From Serinicoccus sediminis (GTDB taxonomy: Bacteria > Actinomycetota > Actinomycetes > Actinomycetales > Dermatophilaceae): a stretch of DNA of 64,000 nt. The stretch lies in contig NZ_SDVA01000006.1 of assembly GCF_004153545.1 (NCBI RefSeq), positions 124,001-188,000 of the forward strand, written 5' to 3'. Position numbers and translations under genes: made by a program. How positions within the stretch are numbered: position 1 is the first letter of the stretch; every line of letters begins with the position of its first letter. Of the stretch, positions 53,210 to 63,600 are shown in pieces. Below the pieces are notes generated by a model that was not told where the DNA came from, did not search any database, and worked only from the letters and a program-made list of their open reading frames with translations.

Positions 53210-54760
53210 GTGACGACCCACCACCCCGCTGCCGTCATCATCCTCGCCGCTGGTCAGGGCACCCGCATGAAGAGCTCGATCCCCAAGGTGCTGCACCGGA
53301 TCGGTGGTCGCTCGCTCGTCGGTCACGCGATGTATGCCGCCCGCCAGGCCGGGCCGCAGCACCTCGCCGTGGTGGTGCGGCACGAGCGGGAGCGGGTCGC
53401 CGCGCACGTGGCCGAGCTCGACGCCCGCGCTGTCGTCGCCGACCAGGACGAGGTGCCCGGCACCGGGCGCGCCTGCGAGTGCGGCCTGGACGCTCTGCCC
53501 GCCGACCTCACCGGCACCGTGCTCGTGACCATGGGCGACGTGCCGCTGCTCTCGGGCGAGACGCTGCTCGAGCTGACCCGGGTGCACGAGGAGCGCGGAT
53601 CGGCCGTCACCCTCCTCTCCGCGGTCGTCGACGACGCCGGGACCTACGGCCGGGTGGTCCGCGACGCGGACGGCGAGCTCGCCGAGATCATGGAGTTCAA
53701 GGACGCGCTGCGCCGCCGCGAGGAGGGCGACCCCGACTACGCGCACGTCGTGGACATCCGCGAGTTCAACTCCGGCATCTACGCCTTCGACGTCGAGGTG
53801 CTGCGCAGCGCGCTAACCCGGGTGGGCCAGGCCAACGCGCAGGGGGAGAAGTACCTCACCGACGTCATCCGGATCGCCCGCGAGGAGGGCCGCACCGTCG
53901 TCGCCCACCCGCTCGCCGACCTCATGCAGACCGAGGGGGTCAACGACAAGGTGCAGCTCGCGGCGCTCGGCAAGGAGCTCAACCGGCGCGTCGTCACCCG
54001 GCACATGCGCGACGGGGTCGTCGTCGTGGACCCGGACACCACGTGGATCGACGCGGACGTCACCATCGGCCAGGACACCGTGGTCCGCCCCGGCACCCAG
54101 CTGCTCGGCGCCACCTCCGTCGGCGCCGAGGCCACGGTCGGCCCGGACACGACCCTCACCGACTGCGAGGTCGGCGACCGAGCGAGCGTCGTCCGCACCC
54201 AGGCCGAGCACGCGGTCGTCGGGCCGCGCGCCACGGTCGGCCCGTTCTCCTACCTCCGCCCCGGCACGGTGCTCGGGGAGGGCGGCAAGATCGGCGGCTT
54301 CGTCGAGACCAAGAACGCCGACATCGGGCCCGGCGCCAAGGTCCCGCACCTCACCTACTGCGGCGACGCCACCATCGGTGAGGGCGCCAACATCGGCGCC
54401 GGCACGATCTTCGCCAACTACGACGGGGTCGCCAAGCACCACACCACCGTCGGGCGGCACAGCTTCGTCGGGTCCGACTCGGTGCTCGTCGCCCCGGTCG
54501 AGATCGCCGACGGGGCGTATGTCGCGGCCGGCTCCACGATCGAGGGCCGGGTCGAGCCGGGCCAGATCGCGGTGGCCCGCTCGCGGCAGCGCAACGTCGA
54601 CGGCTGGGTCGCGCGCCGCCGGGCCGGCACCGCGACCGCCGCTGCGGCGCAGGCGGCCACCGACCGCGCGGCGGAGGCGGCCACCGACGGCGACGCGGAC
54701 GGCATACCGCAGCAGCACGGCGACGACCACGTCCCCGACCCGAGCGAGCAGGAGAGCTGA
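53210..54760 (+). CDS. glmU: Bifunctional UDP-N-acetylglucosamine pyrophosphorylase/glucosamine-1-phosphate N-acetyltransferase GlmU
   Basis: A 516-residue two-domain enzyme making UDP-GlcNAc for peptidoglycan and other envelope polymers. The N-terminal uridyltransferase has [18 protein letters not shown] (residues 10-27); a linker follows near 230-250. The C-terminal left-handed beta-helix (about 250-470) has repeated hexapeptides such as IGQDTV and [11 protein letters not shown], with acetyl-CoA residues near YDGVAKHHT. An Ala/Asp-rich tail of about 45 residues ([18 protein letters not shown]) is extra. GTG start with TACAGT 7 nt upstream; stop overlaps the prs ATG. Confidence 0.97.
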   Translation: MTTHHPAAVIILAAGQGTRMKSSIPKVLHRIGGRSLVGHAMYAARQAGPQHLAVVVRHERERVAAHVAELDARAVVADQDEVPGTGRACECGLDALPADLTGTVLVTMGDVPLLSGETLLELTRVHEERGSAVTLLSAVVDDAGTYGRVVRDADGELAEIMEFKDALRRREEGDPDYAHVVDIREFNSGIYAFDVEVLRSALTRVGQANAQGEKYLTDVIRIAREEGRTVVAHPLADLMQTEGVNDKVQLAALGKELNRRVVTRHMRDGVVVVDPDTTWIDADVTIGQDTVVRPGTQLLGATSVGAEATVGPDTTLTDCEVGDRASVVRTQAEHAVVGPRATVGPFSYLRPGTVLGEGGKIGGFVETKNADIGPGAKVPHLTYCGDATIGEGANIGAGTIFANYDGVAKHHTTVGRHSFVGSDSVLVAPVEIADGAYVAAGSTIEGRVEPGQIAVARSRQRNVDGWVARRRAGTATAAAAQAATDRAAEAATDGDADGIPQQHGDDHVPDPSEQES

Positions 54761-55740
54761 TGGGCATTCACAAGACGACCGAGAAGAACCTCATGGTCTT
54801 CTCCGGGCGGGCGCACCCGGCCCTGGCGGAGGAGGTCGCCGACGAGCTCGAGACGCACCTGGTCCCGATGCAGTCCTACACCTTCGCCAACAGCGAGCTC
54901 TACGTCCGCTTCGACGAGTCGGTGCGCGGCTGCGACGCCTTCGTCATCCAGAGCCACACGGCGCCGGTCAACGAGTGGATCATGGAGCACCTCATCATGG
55001 TCGACGCGCTCAAGCGCGGCTCGGCCAAGCGCATCACGGTGGTCCTGCCCTTCTACGGCTACGCCCGCCAGGACAAGAAGCACCGGGGCCGCGAGCCCAT
55101 CTCGGCCCGGCTCATCGCCGACATGTTCAAGACCGCGGGTGCCGACCGGCTCCTCACCGTGGACCTGCACACGGCGCAGATCCAGGGCTTCTTCGACGGC
55201 CCGGTCGACCACCTCATGGCGACCCCCATCCTGTCCAAGCACGTGCGCGAGAAGTACGGCGACCGCAAGCTCGCCGTGGTCTCCCCGGACGCCGGCCGCA
55301 TCAAGGTCGCCGAGTGGTGGAGCAACCGGCTGGGCGGGGTGCCGCTGGCCTTCATCCACAAGACCCGCGACGTCGAGCGGCCCAACGAGTCGGTCGCCAA
55401 CCGCGTGGTCGGCGAGGTCGAGGGACGCACGTGCATCCTCGTCGACGACATGATCGACTCCGGCGGCACGATCTGCCAGGCGGCCGAGGCGCTCATGCGA
55501 GACGGCGCGAAGGAGGTCGTCATCGCGGCGACGCACGCGATCTTCTCCGAGCCGGCGATCGAGCGGCTGACCAACTCGGTCGCGACCGAGGTCGTCGTCA
55601 CCAACACCCTGCCGCTGTCGGAGGAGGCGCTGGCCATGGACAAGCTCACCCAGCTGTCCATCGGGCCGCTGCTGAGCCGGGCCATCCGCGAGGTCTTCGA
55701 GGACGGCTCGGTCACCTCGATGTTCGAGGGCCGCGCCTGA
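54760..55740 (+). CDS. prs: Ribose-phosphate pyrophosphokinase
   Basis: A 326-residue class I PRPP synthase. It transfers pyrophosphate from ATP to ribose 5-phosphate, supplying nucleotides, His, Trp and, in actinobacteria, decaprenyl-phosphate arabinose precursors. Motifs: the ATP loop [19 protein letters not shown], the metal site [19 protein letters not shown] and the PRPP loop [14 protein letters not shown] overlaps the glmU stop (TGATG), a coupling that is conserved with glmU across actinobacteria. Confidence 0.97.
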   Translation: MGIHKTTEKNLMVFSGRAHPALAEEVADELETHLVPMQSYTFANSELYVRFDESVRGCDAFVIQSHTAPVNEWIMEHLIMVDALKRGSAKRITVVLPFYGYARQDKKHRGREPISARLIADMFKTAGADRLLTVDLHTAQIQGFFDGPVDHLMATPILSKHVREKYGDRKLAVVSPDAGRIKVAEWWSNRLGGVPLAFIHKTRDVERPNESVANRVVGEVEGRTCILVDDMIDSGGTICQAAEALMRDGAKEVVIAATHAIFSEPAIERLTNSVATEVVVTNTLPLSEEALAMDKLTQLSIGPLLSRAIREVFEDGSVTSMFEGRA

Positions 55741-55815
55741 CCTGTCCCTCTGGACGGAGGGTCCTGGTGCCCCGTTCCCCAGGGACGCCTGTCCAGGACG
55801 GCGAGGGCTGGGGAT

Positions 55816-55845
55816 TTCGTGACCCGCCCGCCCGGGCGATAGACT
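55816..55845 (+). promoter_or_regulatory. Promoter of rplY
   Basis: TAGACT (55840-55845) is a TANNNT -10 box with TTCGTG (55816-55821) 18 nt upstream. It would yield a leader of about 130 nt before the rplY ATG, unlike the leaderless genes. I see partial hairpins in that leader but no family I can name. Confidence 0.5.
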
Positions 55846-55982
55846 GGCCGGCGTTGCCTCGGCGAGGGATGCTGCACGGTGTCCGTCATCGACGAAGAGC
55901 TCACGGTGGGTGCTGCCCCGCGCCGTGTCCCGCGTCGAGGCCTGACCACACCCACCACATACCCCTGAACGAGGTCTCACCC

Positions 55983-56669
55983 ATGGCTGACCAGCTCAAG
56001 CTTCCCGCCGAGAAGCGCACGGAGTTCGGCAAGGGCGCCGCCCGCCGCATCCGTCGCGCCGACAAGGTGCCCGCCGTGCTCTACGGCCACGGCACCCCGC
56101 CGCTGCACCTCTCCCTCCCGGGCCACGACGCCATGCTGGCCCTGCGCCACGCCAACGCCGTCCTCACCCTGGACGTCGAGGGCGAGACGCACATGGCGCT
56201 GGCCAAGGACGTGCAGCGCGACCCGATCAAGCGCTTCATCGAGCACGTCGACCTGGTCGTCGTCCGTGCCGGCGAGAAGGTCACCGTCGAGGTGGGCGTC
56301 CACCTCGAGGGCGAGGCCGCGCCGGAGACCCTGGTCACGACCGACCACTCCGTGCTCGAGGTCGAGGCCCCCATCACCAGCATCCCCGAGTGGCTCATGG
56401 TCTCGGTCGAGGGTCTGGAGGCCGGGACCCAGGTGCTGGCCGGCGAGGTCGAGCTGCCCGAGGGCGTCACCCTGGTCACCGACCCGGAGGCGCTGGTGGT
56501 CAATGTCTCCCAGCAGCTGTCCGAGGAGGCCGCGGAGGCCGAGCTCGCCGAGGCCGAGGCCGAGGCCGGCATCGAGCAGGAGGAGTCCGACGACGAGGCT
56601 GCCGAGGGTGGCTCCGACGAGGGCGAGTCCGCCGCGGGCGGCGAGGGCTCCGAGTCCGACTCCGAGTGA
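55983..56669 (+). CDS. rplY: 50S ribosomal protein L25/general stress protein Ctc
   Basis: A 228-residue Ctc-type L25. Residues 1-95 form the 5S-rRNA-binding L25 domain ([28 protein letters not shown]), residues 96-185 the TL5-like C-terminal beta domain, and residues 186-228 a strongly acidic tail ([16 protein letters not shown], then Ser/Asp/Glu). It stabilises 5S rRNA in the central protuberance and is a stress protein in many Gram-positives. ATG has GAGGT 8 nt upstream and a long leader. A 12-bp hairpin separates it from pth. Confidence 0.95.
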   Translation: MADQLKLPAEKRTEFGKGAARRIRRADKVPAVLYGHGTPPLHLSLPGHDAMLALRHANAVLTLDVEGETHMALAKDVQRDPIKRFIEHVDLVVVRAGEKVTVEVGVHLEGEAAPETLVTTDHSVLEVEAPITSIPEWLMVSVEGLEAGTQVLAGEVELPEGVTLVTDPEALVVNVSQQLSEEAAEAELAEAEAEAGIEQEESDDEAAEGGSDEGESAAGGEGSESDSE

Positions 56670-56705
56670 CCCACCGCGGGCAGCAGCCCGCCCCAGCGTG
56701 ATCGT

Positions 56706-56735
56706 GGCCGCGCCCGGTGTCCTCCGGGCGCGGCC
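56706..56735 (+). terminator. Strong hairpin between rplY and pth
   Basis: GGCCGCGCCCGG (56706-56717) and CCGGGCGCGGCC (56724-56735) form a perfect 12-bp stem with a 6-nt loop, 36 nt after the rplY stop. No U-tract; it may attenuate rather than abolish read-through into pth. Confidence 0.7.
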
Positions 56736-56764
56736 GCGCCATGTCGGCACAGGAACGAGGAAGC

Positions 56765-57364
56765 ATGTCTGAGGCCCCGTGGCTCGTGGTCGGTCTGGGC
56801 AACCCCGGCAGCAGGTATGCCGGCAACCGCCACAACGTGGGCGCCATGGTCGTCGAGGAGCTGGCGCGGCAGGCGGGGACGAGCCTGCGCCAGCACAAGG
56901 CAGGACGGGCCTGGGCGGCCGAGGTGCGGCTGGGCACGGCCCCGGGCGGGCTGCCGGGGCCGCGGGCCGTCCTGGCCCGGCCGATGACCTACATGAACGT
57001 CTCTGGCGGGCCGGTGTCCGGCCTCGCGACCTTCTACAAGGTGCCCACCGAGCGGGTCGTCGTCGTGCACGACGAGCTCGACATCGAGCCCGGCCAGGTG
57101 CGGCTCAAGCGCGGTGGCGGCGAGGGCGGGCACAACGGCTTGCGCTCCATCAGCCAGTCGCTGGGCAGCAAGGACTACCTGCGGGTGCGGCTCGGGATCG
57201 GCCGGCCCCCCGGGCGTCAGGACCCGGCCGACTGGGTCCTCTCCGACTTCCCGGCCCGGGACCGGGTCGAGACCGAGCTGCTCGTCGGTGACGGCGCGGA
57301 CGCCGTGGTCGACCTGGCCCAGCTGGGTCTGGAGGCGACGCAGCAGCGCTTCCACGCCCGCTGA
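56765..57364 (+). CDS. pth: Peptidyl-tRNA hydrolase
   Basis: A 199-residue Pth. It frees tRNA from peptidyl-tRNA dropped by stalled ribosomes. Motifs: [17 protein letters not shown] with catalytic His (residues 10-26), [18 protein letters not shown] with the catalytic Asp, and [13 protein letters not shown]. The ATG at 56765 has GAGGA 5 nt upstream, chosen over an in-frame ATG at 56717 that would overlap the hairpin. The rplY-pth order is conserved in actinobacteria. Confidence 0.96.
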   Translation: MSEAPWLVVGLGNPGSRYAGNRHNVGAMVVEELARQAGTSLRQHKAGRAWAAEVRLGTAPGGLPGPRAVLARPMTYMNVSGGPVSGLATFYKVPTERVVVVHDELDIEPGQVRLKRGGGEGGHNGLRSISQSLGSKDYLRVRLGIGRPPGRQDPADWVLSDFPARDRVETELLVGDGADAVVDLAQLGLEATQQRFHAR

Positions 57365-57424
57365 ACCGGCCACCCTTCGGGGGCCCTCGTCCCACAGGCA
57401 CCGCTGGACACCTCCGTCACTGGC

Positions 57425-57482
57425 TGCGGGGACATGTCCATCTGCTCGGGTGATATCCCGTGCGGATGATCATGTCCCCGCA
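57425..57482. repeat. 58-bp imperfect palindrome between pth and pspA
   Basis: Outer 12-bp perfect arms TGCGGGGACATG (57425-57436) and CATGTCCCCGCA (57471-57482) enclose further nested pairs: CATC/GATG, GC/GC, CGGG/CCCG and a 6-nt TGATAT loop. It lies alone in the 288-nt gap between two convergent genes. A two-way terminator, a protein-binding site or a remnant of a small mobile palindrome are all possible. I see nothing else in 57365-57652. Confidence 0.85.
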
Positions 57483-57652
57483 TGCTGTGACGCGTGCGGC
57501 TGACGAGGCATACGTGGTCGGGGCCCCGAGGTGCAGGCCGTCCGATCCGGGTGCGGGCAGGTCAGGCTCGTCAGCGGTGGGGCCCGTGGGGAGGCTGAGC
57601 CATACCACTGCGCTCATCGAGCTGAGCCGTGCCGGGGCAGCCGCCTGGTCCG

Positions 57653-58372
57653 TCAGCCGCCCTGGTTCTTCAGCTGCGCGAGCCGGGCCTCGATCTCGGC
57701 GTCGCCGCTGCTGGTCTCGAGCTCGGCGAACTGGTCCTCCAGGCTGGCCGACTGCGCCTCCGCGCGCCCGGCGACCATCGCCTCCTGCTTGCGGATGCTC
57801 TCCTCCCAGCGGGACAGGTCGCTGCTCGGGTCCATGACGTCGATGGACGACATCGCCTCCTGCACCTTCTCCTGCGCCTCGACCGAGCGGGCCCGGGCCA
57901 CGAGCGTGCTGCGCCGCGCCTTGAGGTCCTCGAGCTTGGTCTTCATGGTGACGAGGCCGGCCTTGAGCTGGTCGACGGTCTGGTTCTGCTGGGCGATGGT
58001 GGGCTCGGCCGAGCGCACGTCCTCCTCGTGCTGGATCTGCCGGCCCAGCGCCACCCGGGCGAGGTTGTCGAACTTGTACGCCCCGTCGGGGTCGCCGGCC
58101 GCGCGCATCTCCTCGGCCTTGGCCGAGGCCGCCGCCGCCTTACGGCCCCACTCCGCAGCCGCCTCGCGGTCGGTCTGCAGGTCGCCCTCGGCCATCCGCA
58201 CGTTGGCGATGGTCTGCGCCACCGCCTCCTCGGCCTCGGCGATGGAGTTGGTGTAGTCGCGGACCAGCTGGTCCAGCATCTTCTCCGGGTCCTCCGCGCG
58301 GTCCAGCAGCGCGTTGATGTTGGCCCGCGCGAGCTGCCCCACCCGGCCGAGGATCGTCTGCTTCTGGGTCAT
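57653..58372 (-). CDS. pspA: PspA/IM30 (Vipp1-like) membrane-stress protein
   Basis: A 239-residue almost fully helical PspA protein. The N-terminal amphipathic helix with ILGRVGQLARANINALLDRAEDPEKMLDQLVRD is the family signature. Long coiled-coil helices follow to about residue 215. PspA forms ESCRT-III-like rods on stressed membranes and keeps proton-motive force. ATG at 58372 has GGAGAAAGG upstream. Leader contains TACCCT (-10-like, minus 58428-58433) and a 16-bp palindrome. The upstream neighbour on the same strand is a TPM-domain protein, a combination seen repeatedly in actinobacteria. Confidence 0.92.
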   Translation of the reverse strand: MTQKQTILGRVGQLARANINALLDRAEDPEKMLDQLVRDYTNSIAEAEEAVAQTIANVRMAEGDLQTDREAAAEWGRKAAAASAKAEEMRAAGDPDGAYKFDNLARVALGRQIQHEEDVRSAEPTIAQQNQTVDQLKAGLVTMKTKLEDLKARRSTLVARARSVEAQEKVQEAMSSIDVMDPSSDLSRWEESIRKQEAMVAGRAEAQSASLEDQFAELETSSGDAEIEARLAQLKNQGG

Positions 58373-58392
58373 GTGGAACCGTCCTTTCTCCG

Positions 58393-58408
58393 CCCGCGAC
58401 GTCGCGGG
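58393..58408 (-). promoter_or_regulatory. 16-bp perfect palindrome in the pspA leader
   Basis: CCCGCGACGTCGCGGG lies directly upstream of the GGAGAAAG ribosome site of pspA and about 12 nt downstream of the predicted transcription start. It may be an operator for a stress regulator or an RNA hairpin beside the ribosome site. Confidence 0.5.
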
Positions 58409-58488
58409 TCTCGCTGGTCAGATGTCGAGGGTATGACGTGCCCGCAGCGCCGGTGGTTGCGCTCGCCCCGGCGGGCGGACGGGCCGGC

Positions 58489-60564
58489 TCAGAAGCGGCC
58501 GCCCGAGAAGCTCCCTCCTCCGCCGCCGCCACCGAAGGAGCCACCGCCGAAGGAGCCGCCGCCGAAACCGCCGCCCCCGCCGAACGACCCGCCGCCGCCC
58601 CAGCCGCCGCGGTGCCGGTGCGAGTTCCCCATCCCGGAGAGGATGCCGCCGAGCACGAGCGACCAGGGGTCGATGCCGCGGTGGCCGCGCCCGGACGGCC
58701 CGCCGATCCCGCCCGGGCCACCCCACTGGTCGGCGTCCCGCTGCGCCTCGGTGAGCGCCTGCTCGCCGAGCTGCTCGGCCCGGGTGAGCAGCTGCATGGC
58801 CGCGGTGGGCGACTCCTCGGCCCGGGCGACCGCGTCGTCGTAGAGCCGCAGGGCCTCGGAGATGCGGGTGCGGGGGCTGCTGCCGACGGCACCACGCCGG
58901 GTGGCGATGGTCCGGTCGATGCTCTGCAGCCGGGCCCCGACCCGGCTGACCCGGGCGTCGAAGTCGCCGCGCAGCTTGGCGTGGTGACGGTCCGCCTCGC
59001 GCAACGGCTCCAGCAGCGCGTCGAGGTCGTGCTCGGCGGCGTCCAGCTCGCTCAGGGCCCGCAGCGGGTCGCCGCCCTCGCGGCTGGCCTGGGCCTGCTC
59101 GATCGCGGCCCGGGCTCGGTGCACGGCCTGGGCCACGGTGGGCTCGGAGCCGGCCAGCCGACGGGCGTCCTGCAGGTCGGCCGAGAGCGACGCGATCCCG
59201 GCGGTGATGGCCTCACCGGCCCCGCGCAGCTCGGCGTCGGCGGTCGTGATCTCGTCGAGCAGGGTCGAGGCCTGACCGATGGACTCCTCGGCGGCCCGGG
59301 CCGCGGCCACGGCCGAGGCGCGGTCGTCCCGCTCCAGCGACTGCCGTCCCGCGGTGACGAAGCCGTCGGCGGAGTCCAGCAGGTTGGTCGCCTGGTCGAG
59401 GCTGCCGCGCACCGTCGCCAGCGCCCTCGCCGGGTGGCGGGCGGCCAGACCGCGCAGCTCCTGCTCGGCGGCGGGCAGCCGCTCGCGCGTCTCCCGCGCC
59501 CGCCCGGCCAGCTCGGCGAGGAACTGCGGGGCCCGGTCCTGCAGCGCTCGCAGCCGGGCGAACTCCTCGGTCCGCGCGTCGAGCTCGGCCCGGGCGGTCC
59601 CGGTCAGGTCCAGGATGCGGGCGAGCATGCCCCGCTGCACGCTCTCCGGCTCCTCGGTGTCGTCGTCGAGCTGCTGACGCAGGCTGAAGGCCTCGCGGGC
59701 CGCCCGGCGGGCCCGCTCCAGGGTGGCGGCGAAGGCCTCCGTGCGCTGGGTGCCGAACTGCGCCCGCGCGAAGTCGAGCTCCTCGCCCGCCGAGCGCACG
59801 GCGTCGTCCATGCCCACCAGGGCCTCCGCGGCCTCGCGGTGCAGCTCGGGGAGGCTGCGTCCCTGCGCGCGGGGCGGCACGGGGGCACCGGGGTCGGGGC
59901 GTCGCTGCCGTCGGCGGCTGGTGACCGCCATGGCGACCCCGCCGACGACCAGCGGCGCGAAGAAGAGCAGCGGGAAGGCCCCGCCCAGCCCGCCCGAGGA
60001 GGTCGACTGCACCGGCTCGTCGGTCCCACCGCCGCCGCCGGACGCGCCCCCGGCATACTCCCGGGCGAAGCCCTCGGTGGCGCCCTCGACCGCTCCGGCC
60101 CAGTCGTCCTGCGCCAGCCGCGGCTCGATGTCCTCCAGCTGGACGGTCTGGACCTGCTCCGGCGACAGGCTGTCGCCGGCGTCACCGACGCCGTAGGCGC
60201 GCTGGTCGACGGCGACCGCGAGCACCAGGTCACCGGCCCCCATGGACGACTCCTCCGACGTCAGCCGCGCCCACTCCTCGCCGGAGACGGTCGCGCCGGA
60301 GGCGTCCTCGAAGGTGTCGACGAAGGCGACGAAGAGCTGCAGGCCGGTCTCCTCGCGCAGCGCCTCGACCTCCTCGGCGGCCTCGGCCTCCTCCTGGTCG
60401 CTCAGCACGTCGGCGGAGTCGGTGACCGCCTCCTCGAGATAGCTCGGCTGCTCCGCGGCGGCGCTGCCCGCCACCACCGGCACGAGCGCGAGCGCGGCCC
60501 CCGCGGCGAGGAGCCCGGCCACCCCCGGGCGCGGCGTCCGTGGGCGATGCGTCGACTGGCTCAC
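58489..60564 (-). CDS. TPM-domain membrane protein with coiled coil and Gly-rich tail
   Basis: A 691-residue protein. Signal peptide (residues about 14-40, ending SAAA), then an exported TPM (YgcG/TLP18.3) domain (about 42-165), a Gly-rich linker, a transmembrane helix (about 195-215, PLLFFAPLVVGGVAMAV), a long cytoplasmic helical region (220-600) rich in Ala, Glu and Arg, and a C-terminal stretch of Gly, Ser and Phe (GGGSFGGGGGFGGGSFGGG). GTG at 60564 has AGGAGG only 1 nt away, so the start is uncertain. Lies upstream of pspA, 116 nt apart, and may work with it at the membrane. Confidence 0.85.
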   Translation of the reverse strand: MSQSTHRPRTPRPGVAGLLAAGAALALVPVVAGSAAAEQPSYLEEAVTDSADVLSDQEEAEAAEEVEALREETGLQLFVAFVDTFEDASGATVSGEEWARLTSEESSMGAGDLVLAVAVDQRAYGVGDAGDSLSPEQVQTVQLEDIEPRLAQDDWAGAVEGATEGFAREYAGGASGGGGGTDEPVQSTSSGGLGGAFPLLFFAPLVVGGVAMAVTSRRRQRRPDPGAPVPPRAQGRSLPELHREAAEALVGMDDAVRSAGEELDFARAQFGTQRTEAFAATLERARRAAREAFSLRQQLDDDTEEPESVQRGMLARILDLTGTARAELDARTEEFARLRALQDRAPQFLAELAGRARETRERLPAAEQELRGLAARHPARALATVRGSLDQATNLLDSADGFVTAGRQSLERDDRASAVAAARAAEESIGQASTLLDEITTADAELRGAGEAITAGIASLSADLQDARRLAGSEPTVAQAVHRARAAIEQAQASREGGDPLRALSELDAAEHDLDALLEPLREADRHHAKLRGDFDARVSRVGARLQSIDRTIATRRGAVGSSPRTRISEALRLYDDAVARAEESPTAAMQLLTRAEQLGEQALTEAQRDADQWGGPGGIGGPSGRGHRGIDPWSLVLGGILSGMGNSHRHRGGWGGGGSFGGGGGFGGGSFGGGSFGGGGGGGSFSGGRF

Positions 60565-60651
60565 GCCTCCTGATCCTGCCCGACGGGGGTGCGGGCCGCC
60601 ACCCTGGGGTGGTCGGCTCCCGCTGGCACCGGGTCCGTCGGTGACGGGACC

Positions 60652-60657
60652 TAGACT
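60652..60657 (+). promoter_or_regulatory. -10 hexamer of mfd
   Basis: TAGACT lies 42 nt before the ATG at 60700, so this transcript has a short leader with a GAGGT ribosome site, unlike the leaderless genes. Confidence 0.55.
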
Positions 60658-60699
60658 GGACCGTCGTCCTCCCCCGACTCTCCCGTGAGGTCCACCCGT

Positions 60700-63600
60700 A
60701 TGCCGCTCGCCCCCCTCCTCGCCGCTCTGCGCACCCAGACGGAGGTCGCCGCCGTGCTGGAGGCGCGGGCCCGCGGCGAGCAGGCCGTCGAGGTGTCCGC
60801 CGCCCCGGGGATGCACCCCTCCCTGGTGGCGCTGCTGGCGACCGGAGAGGGTGAGGGCCTGGCTGCGGGGTCCGCGTCGGACGCCCCGGACCTGCGCCCG
60901 GCGCCCCTGCTCGCGGTCACCGCCACCGGCCGGGAGGCCGACGACCTGGTGACGATGCTGGGCGAGCTGCTGCCCGGCGGCCCCGACGTGGTGGCCGGCT
61001 TCCCCAGCTGGGAGACCCTGCCGCACGAGCGGCTCAGCCCCCGCTCGGACACGGTCGGTCACCGTCTGTCGACGCTGCGCCGGCTCGCGCACCCCGACCT
61101 CACCGGTCACGACCCGGCCACCGGGCCCGTGCGGGTGGTCGTCGCCAGCGTCCGTGCGCTGCTGCAGCCGCTGGTCAGGGGCCTGGGCGAGCTCGTCCCC
61201 GTGGCGCTGCGCGCCGGGGAGGACCGGCCGCTCACCGAGGTCGTCGAGGCCCTGGCCGCGGCGGCGTACACCCGGGTCGACATGGTCGAGCGCCGCGGCG
61301 AGTTCGCGGTGCGCGGCGGCATCCTCGACGTCTTCCCGCCGACCGAGGAGCACCCGGTGCGGGTGGAGTTCTGGGGCGACACCGTCGAGGAGGTGCGCTG
61401 GTTCAAGGTCGCCGACCAGCGCAGCCTGGAGATCGCCGGTCACGGCCTCTACGCCCCTCCCTGCCGGGAGGTGCTCATCACCGACGCCGTGCGCGCCCGC
61501 GCCGCCGAGCTCGTCGACGTCCTGCCGGGGGCCGAGGACCTGCTCGCCAAGATCGCCGAGGGCATCGCGGTGGAGGGGATGGAGTCGCTCGCGCCCGCGC
61601 TCGTCGACGGCATGGAGACCCTCGTCGACGTGCTGCCCGCCGGCGCCGGGGTGGTCGTGCTGGACCCGGAGCGGGTGCGGACCCGCGCCCACGACCTGGT
61701 GCGCACCAGCGAGGAGTTCATGCAGGCCGGGTGGGCCGCCGCGGCCGGGGGCGGCGCGGCCGTCCCCATCGACCTGCAGCAGGTGCTCGGGACGGCCTCC
61801 TCCTGGTCGCTGGCCGAGATGCGCGGCCACGCGCTGGGCTCCGGCCGCCCGTGGTGGTCGTTGTCGGCCTTCGCCGCCGACGAGTCCCTCGAGGAGTTCG
61901 TGGACGCGACGTCGGGCGAGCCGTCCGGCGGCGACGGCGAGCTGGCCCTGCACACCCTGGACGTGCCCTCGGCCCCGGCGACGGCCTACCGCAGCGACGT
62001 GGACGCCATCGTCGCGGACGCCCGCGGGTGGCTCGCCCGGGGCCGACCGGTCGTCGTCGCGCTGGACGGTCCCGGTCTGGCCCGGCGGGTCGGCGAGGTG
62101 CTGACCGAGCACGAGGTGGCCCACCAGGTGCTCGAGCGGCTCGACGCGCTGGGGGAGGACCCCCTGCCGACCGACCGGGTCGTCGTGAGCACCGGGCGGG
62201 TGGGGCACGGCTTCCTCCTCGGCGAGGACGGGCTCGTGCTGCTGGGGGAGTCCGACCTCACCGGCCAGCAGGGCACCGGCGGCAGCACCAAGGACATGCG
62301 CCGGATGCCCTCGCGCCGTCGCCAGCAGGTCGACCCGCTGCAGCTGCGCCCGGGCGACCACGTGGTGCACGAGCAGCACGGCGTGGGCCGCTTCGTCGAG
62401 ATGGCGCAGCGTCAGGTGCAGGGCGCGACCCGCGAGTACGTCGTCCTGGAGTACGCCCCGTCCAAGCGGGGTCATCCCGGGGACCGCCTCTACCTACCGA
62501 CCGACCAGCTGGACCAGCTGACGAAGTACGTCGGCGGCGAGGCGCCCACGCTGCACCGCCTCGGCGGGGCCGACTGGCAGAAGACCAAGTCCCGCGCCCG
62601 CAAGCACGTCCGGCAGATCGCCGCCGAGCTCATCCGGCTCTACTCCGCGCGCCAGGCGACGCAGGGGCACGCCTTCGGCCCGGACAGCCCCTGGCAGCGC
62701 GAGCTGGAGGACGCCTTCGCCTTCGTCGAGACCCCGGACCAGCTGGTCTCGATCGAGGAGGTGAAGGCGGACATGGAGAAGACCGTGCCCATGGACCGCC
62801 TCATCAGCGGCGACGTCGGCTACGGCAAGACCGAGATCGCGGTGCGCGCCGCCTTCAAGGCGATCCAGGACGGCAAGCAGGTCGCCGTGCTCGTGCCGAC
62901 GACGCTGCTCGTCCAGCAGCACTTCCAGACCTTCTCCGAGCGGTATGCGCAGTTCCCCGTCACCGTGCGGGCGCTGTCGCGCTTCCAGAGCGACAAGCAG
63001 GCCAAGGAGGTCGTCGACGGGATCAAGGACGGCTCGGTCGACCTCGTCATCGGGACCCACCGGATCCTCGGCTCGACGGTGCGCTTCAAGGACCTCGGCC
63101 TCGTCATCATCGACGAGGAGCAGCGCTTCGGGGTCGAGCACAAGGAGCAGCTCAAAGCCCTGCGCACGGACGTCGACGTGCTCGCCATGTCGGCGACGCC
63201 GATCCCGCGCACGCTGGAGATGGCCATCACCGGGATCCGGGAGATGTCCACCCTGGCGACCCCGCCCGAGGAGCGCCACCCGGTGCTCACCTTCGTCGGG
63301 GGCTACGACGAGAAGCAGATCGCCGCGGCGGTCCGCCGGGAGCTGCTGCGCGAGGGCCAGGTGTTCTTCGTGCACAACAAGGTGAGCTCGATCGAGAAGG
63401 TCGCCTCCCGGTTGCGGGACCTCGTGCCGGAGGCGCGCGTCGAGACGGCCCACGGGCAGATGGGCGAGCACCGGCTGGAGCAGGTGGTGCTCGACTTCTG
63501 GGAGCGCCGCTTCGACGTCCTCGTCTGCACGACCATCGTCGAGACCGGCCTGGACATCTCCAACGCCAACACCCTCATCGTGGACCGCGCGGACTCCTTC

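Noticed and set aside
60565-62475. Upstream half of a 1328-codon minus-strand frame continuing from the TPM gene
   Set aside because: It lies antisense to mfd, whose motifs are unmistakable; the TPM protein begins at about 60564 where a ribosome site and signal peptide occur.
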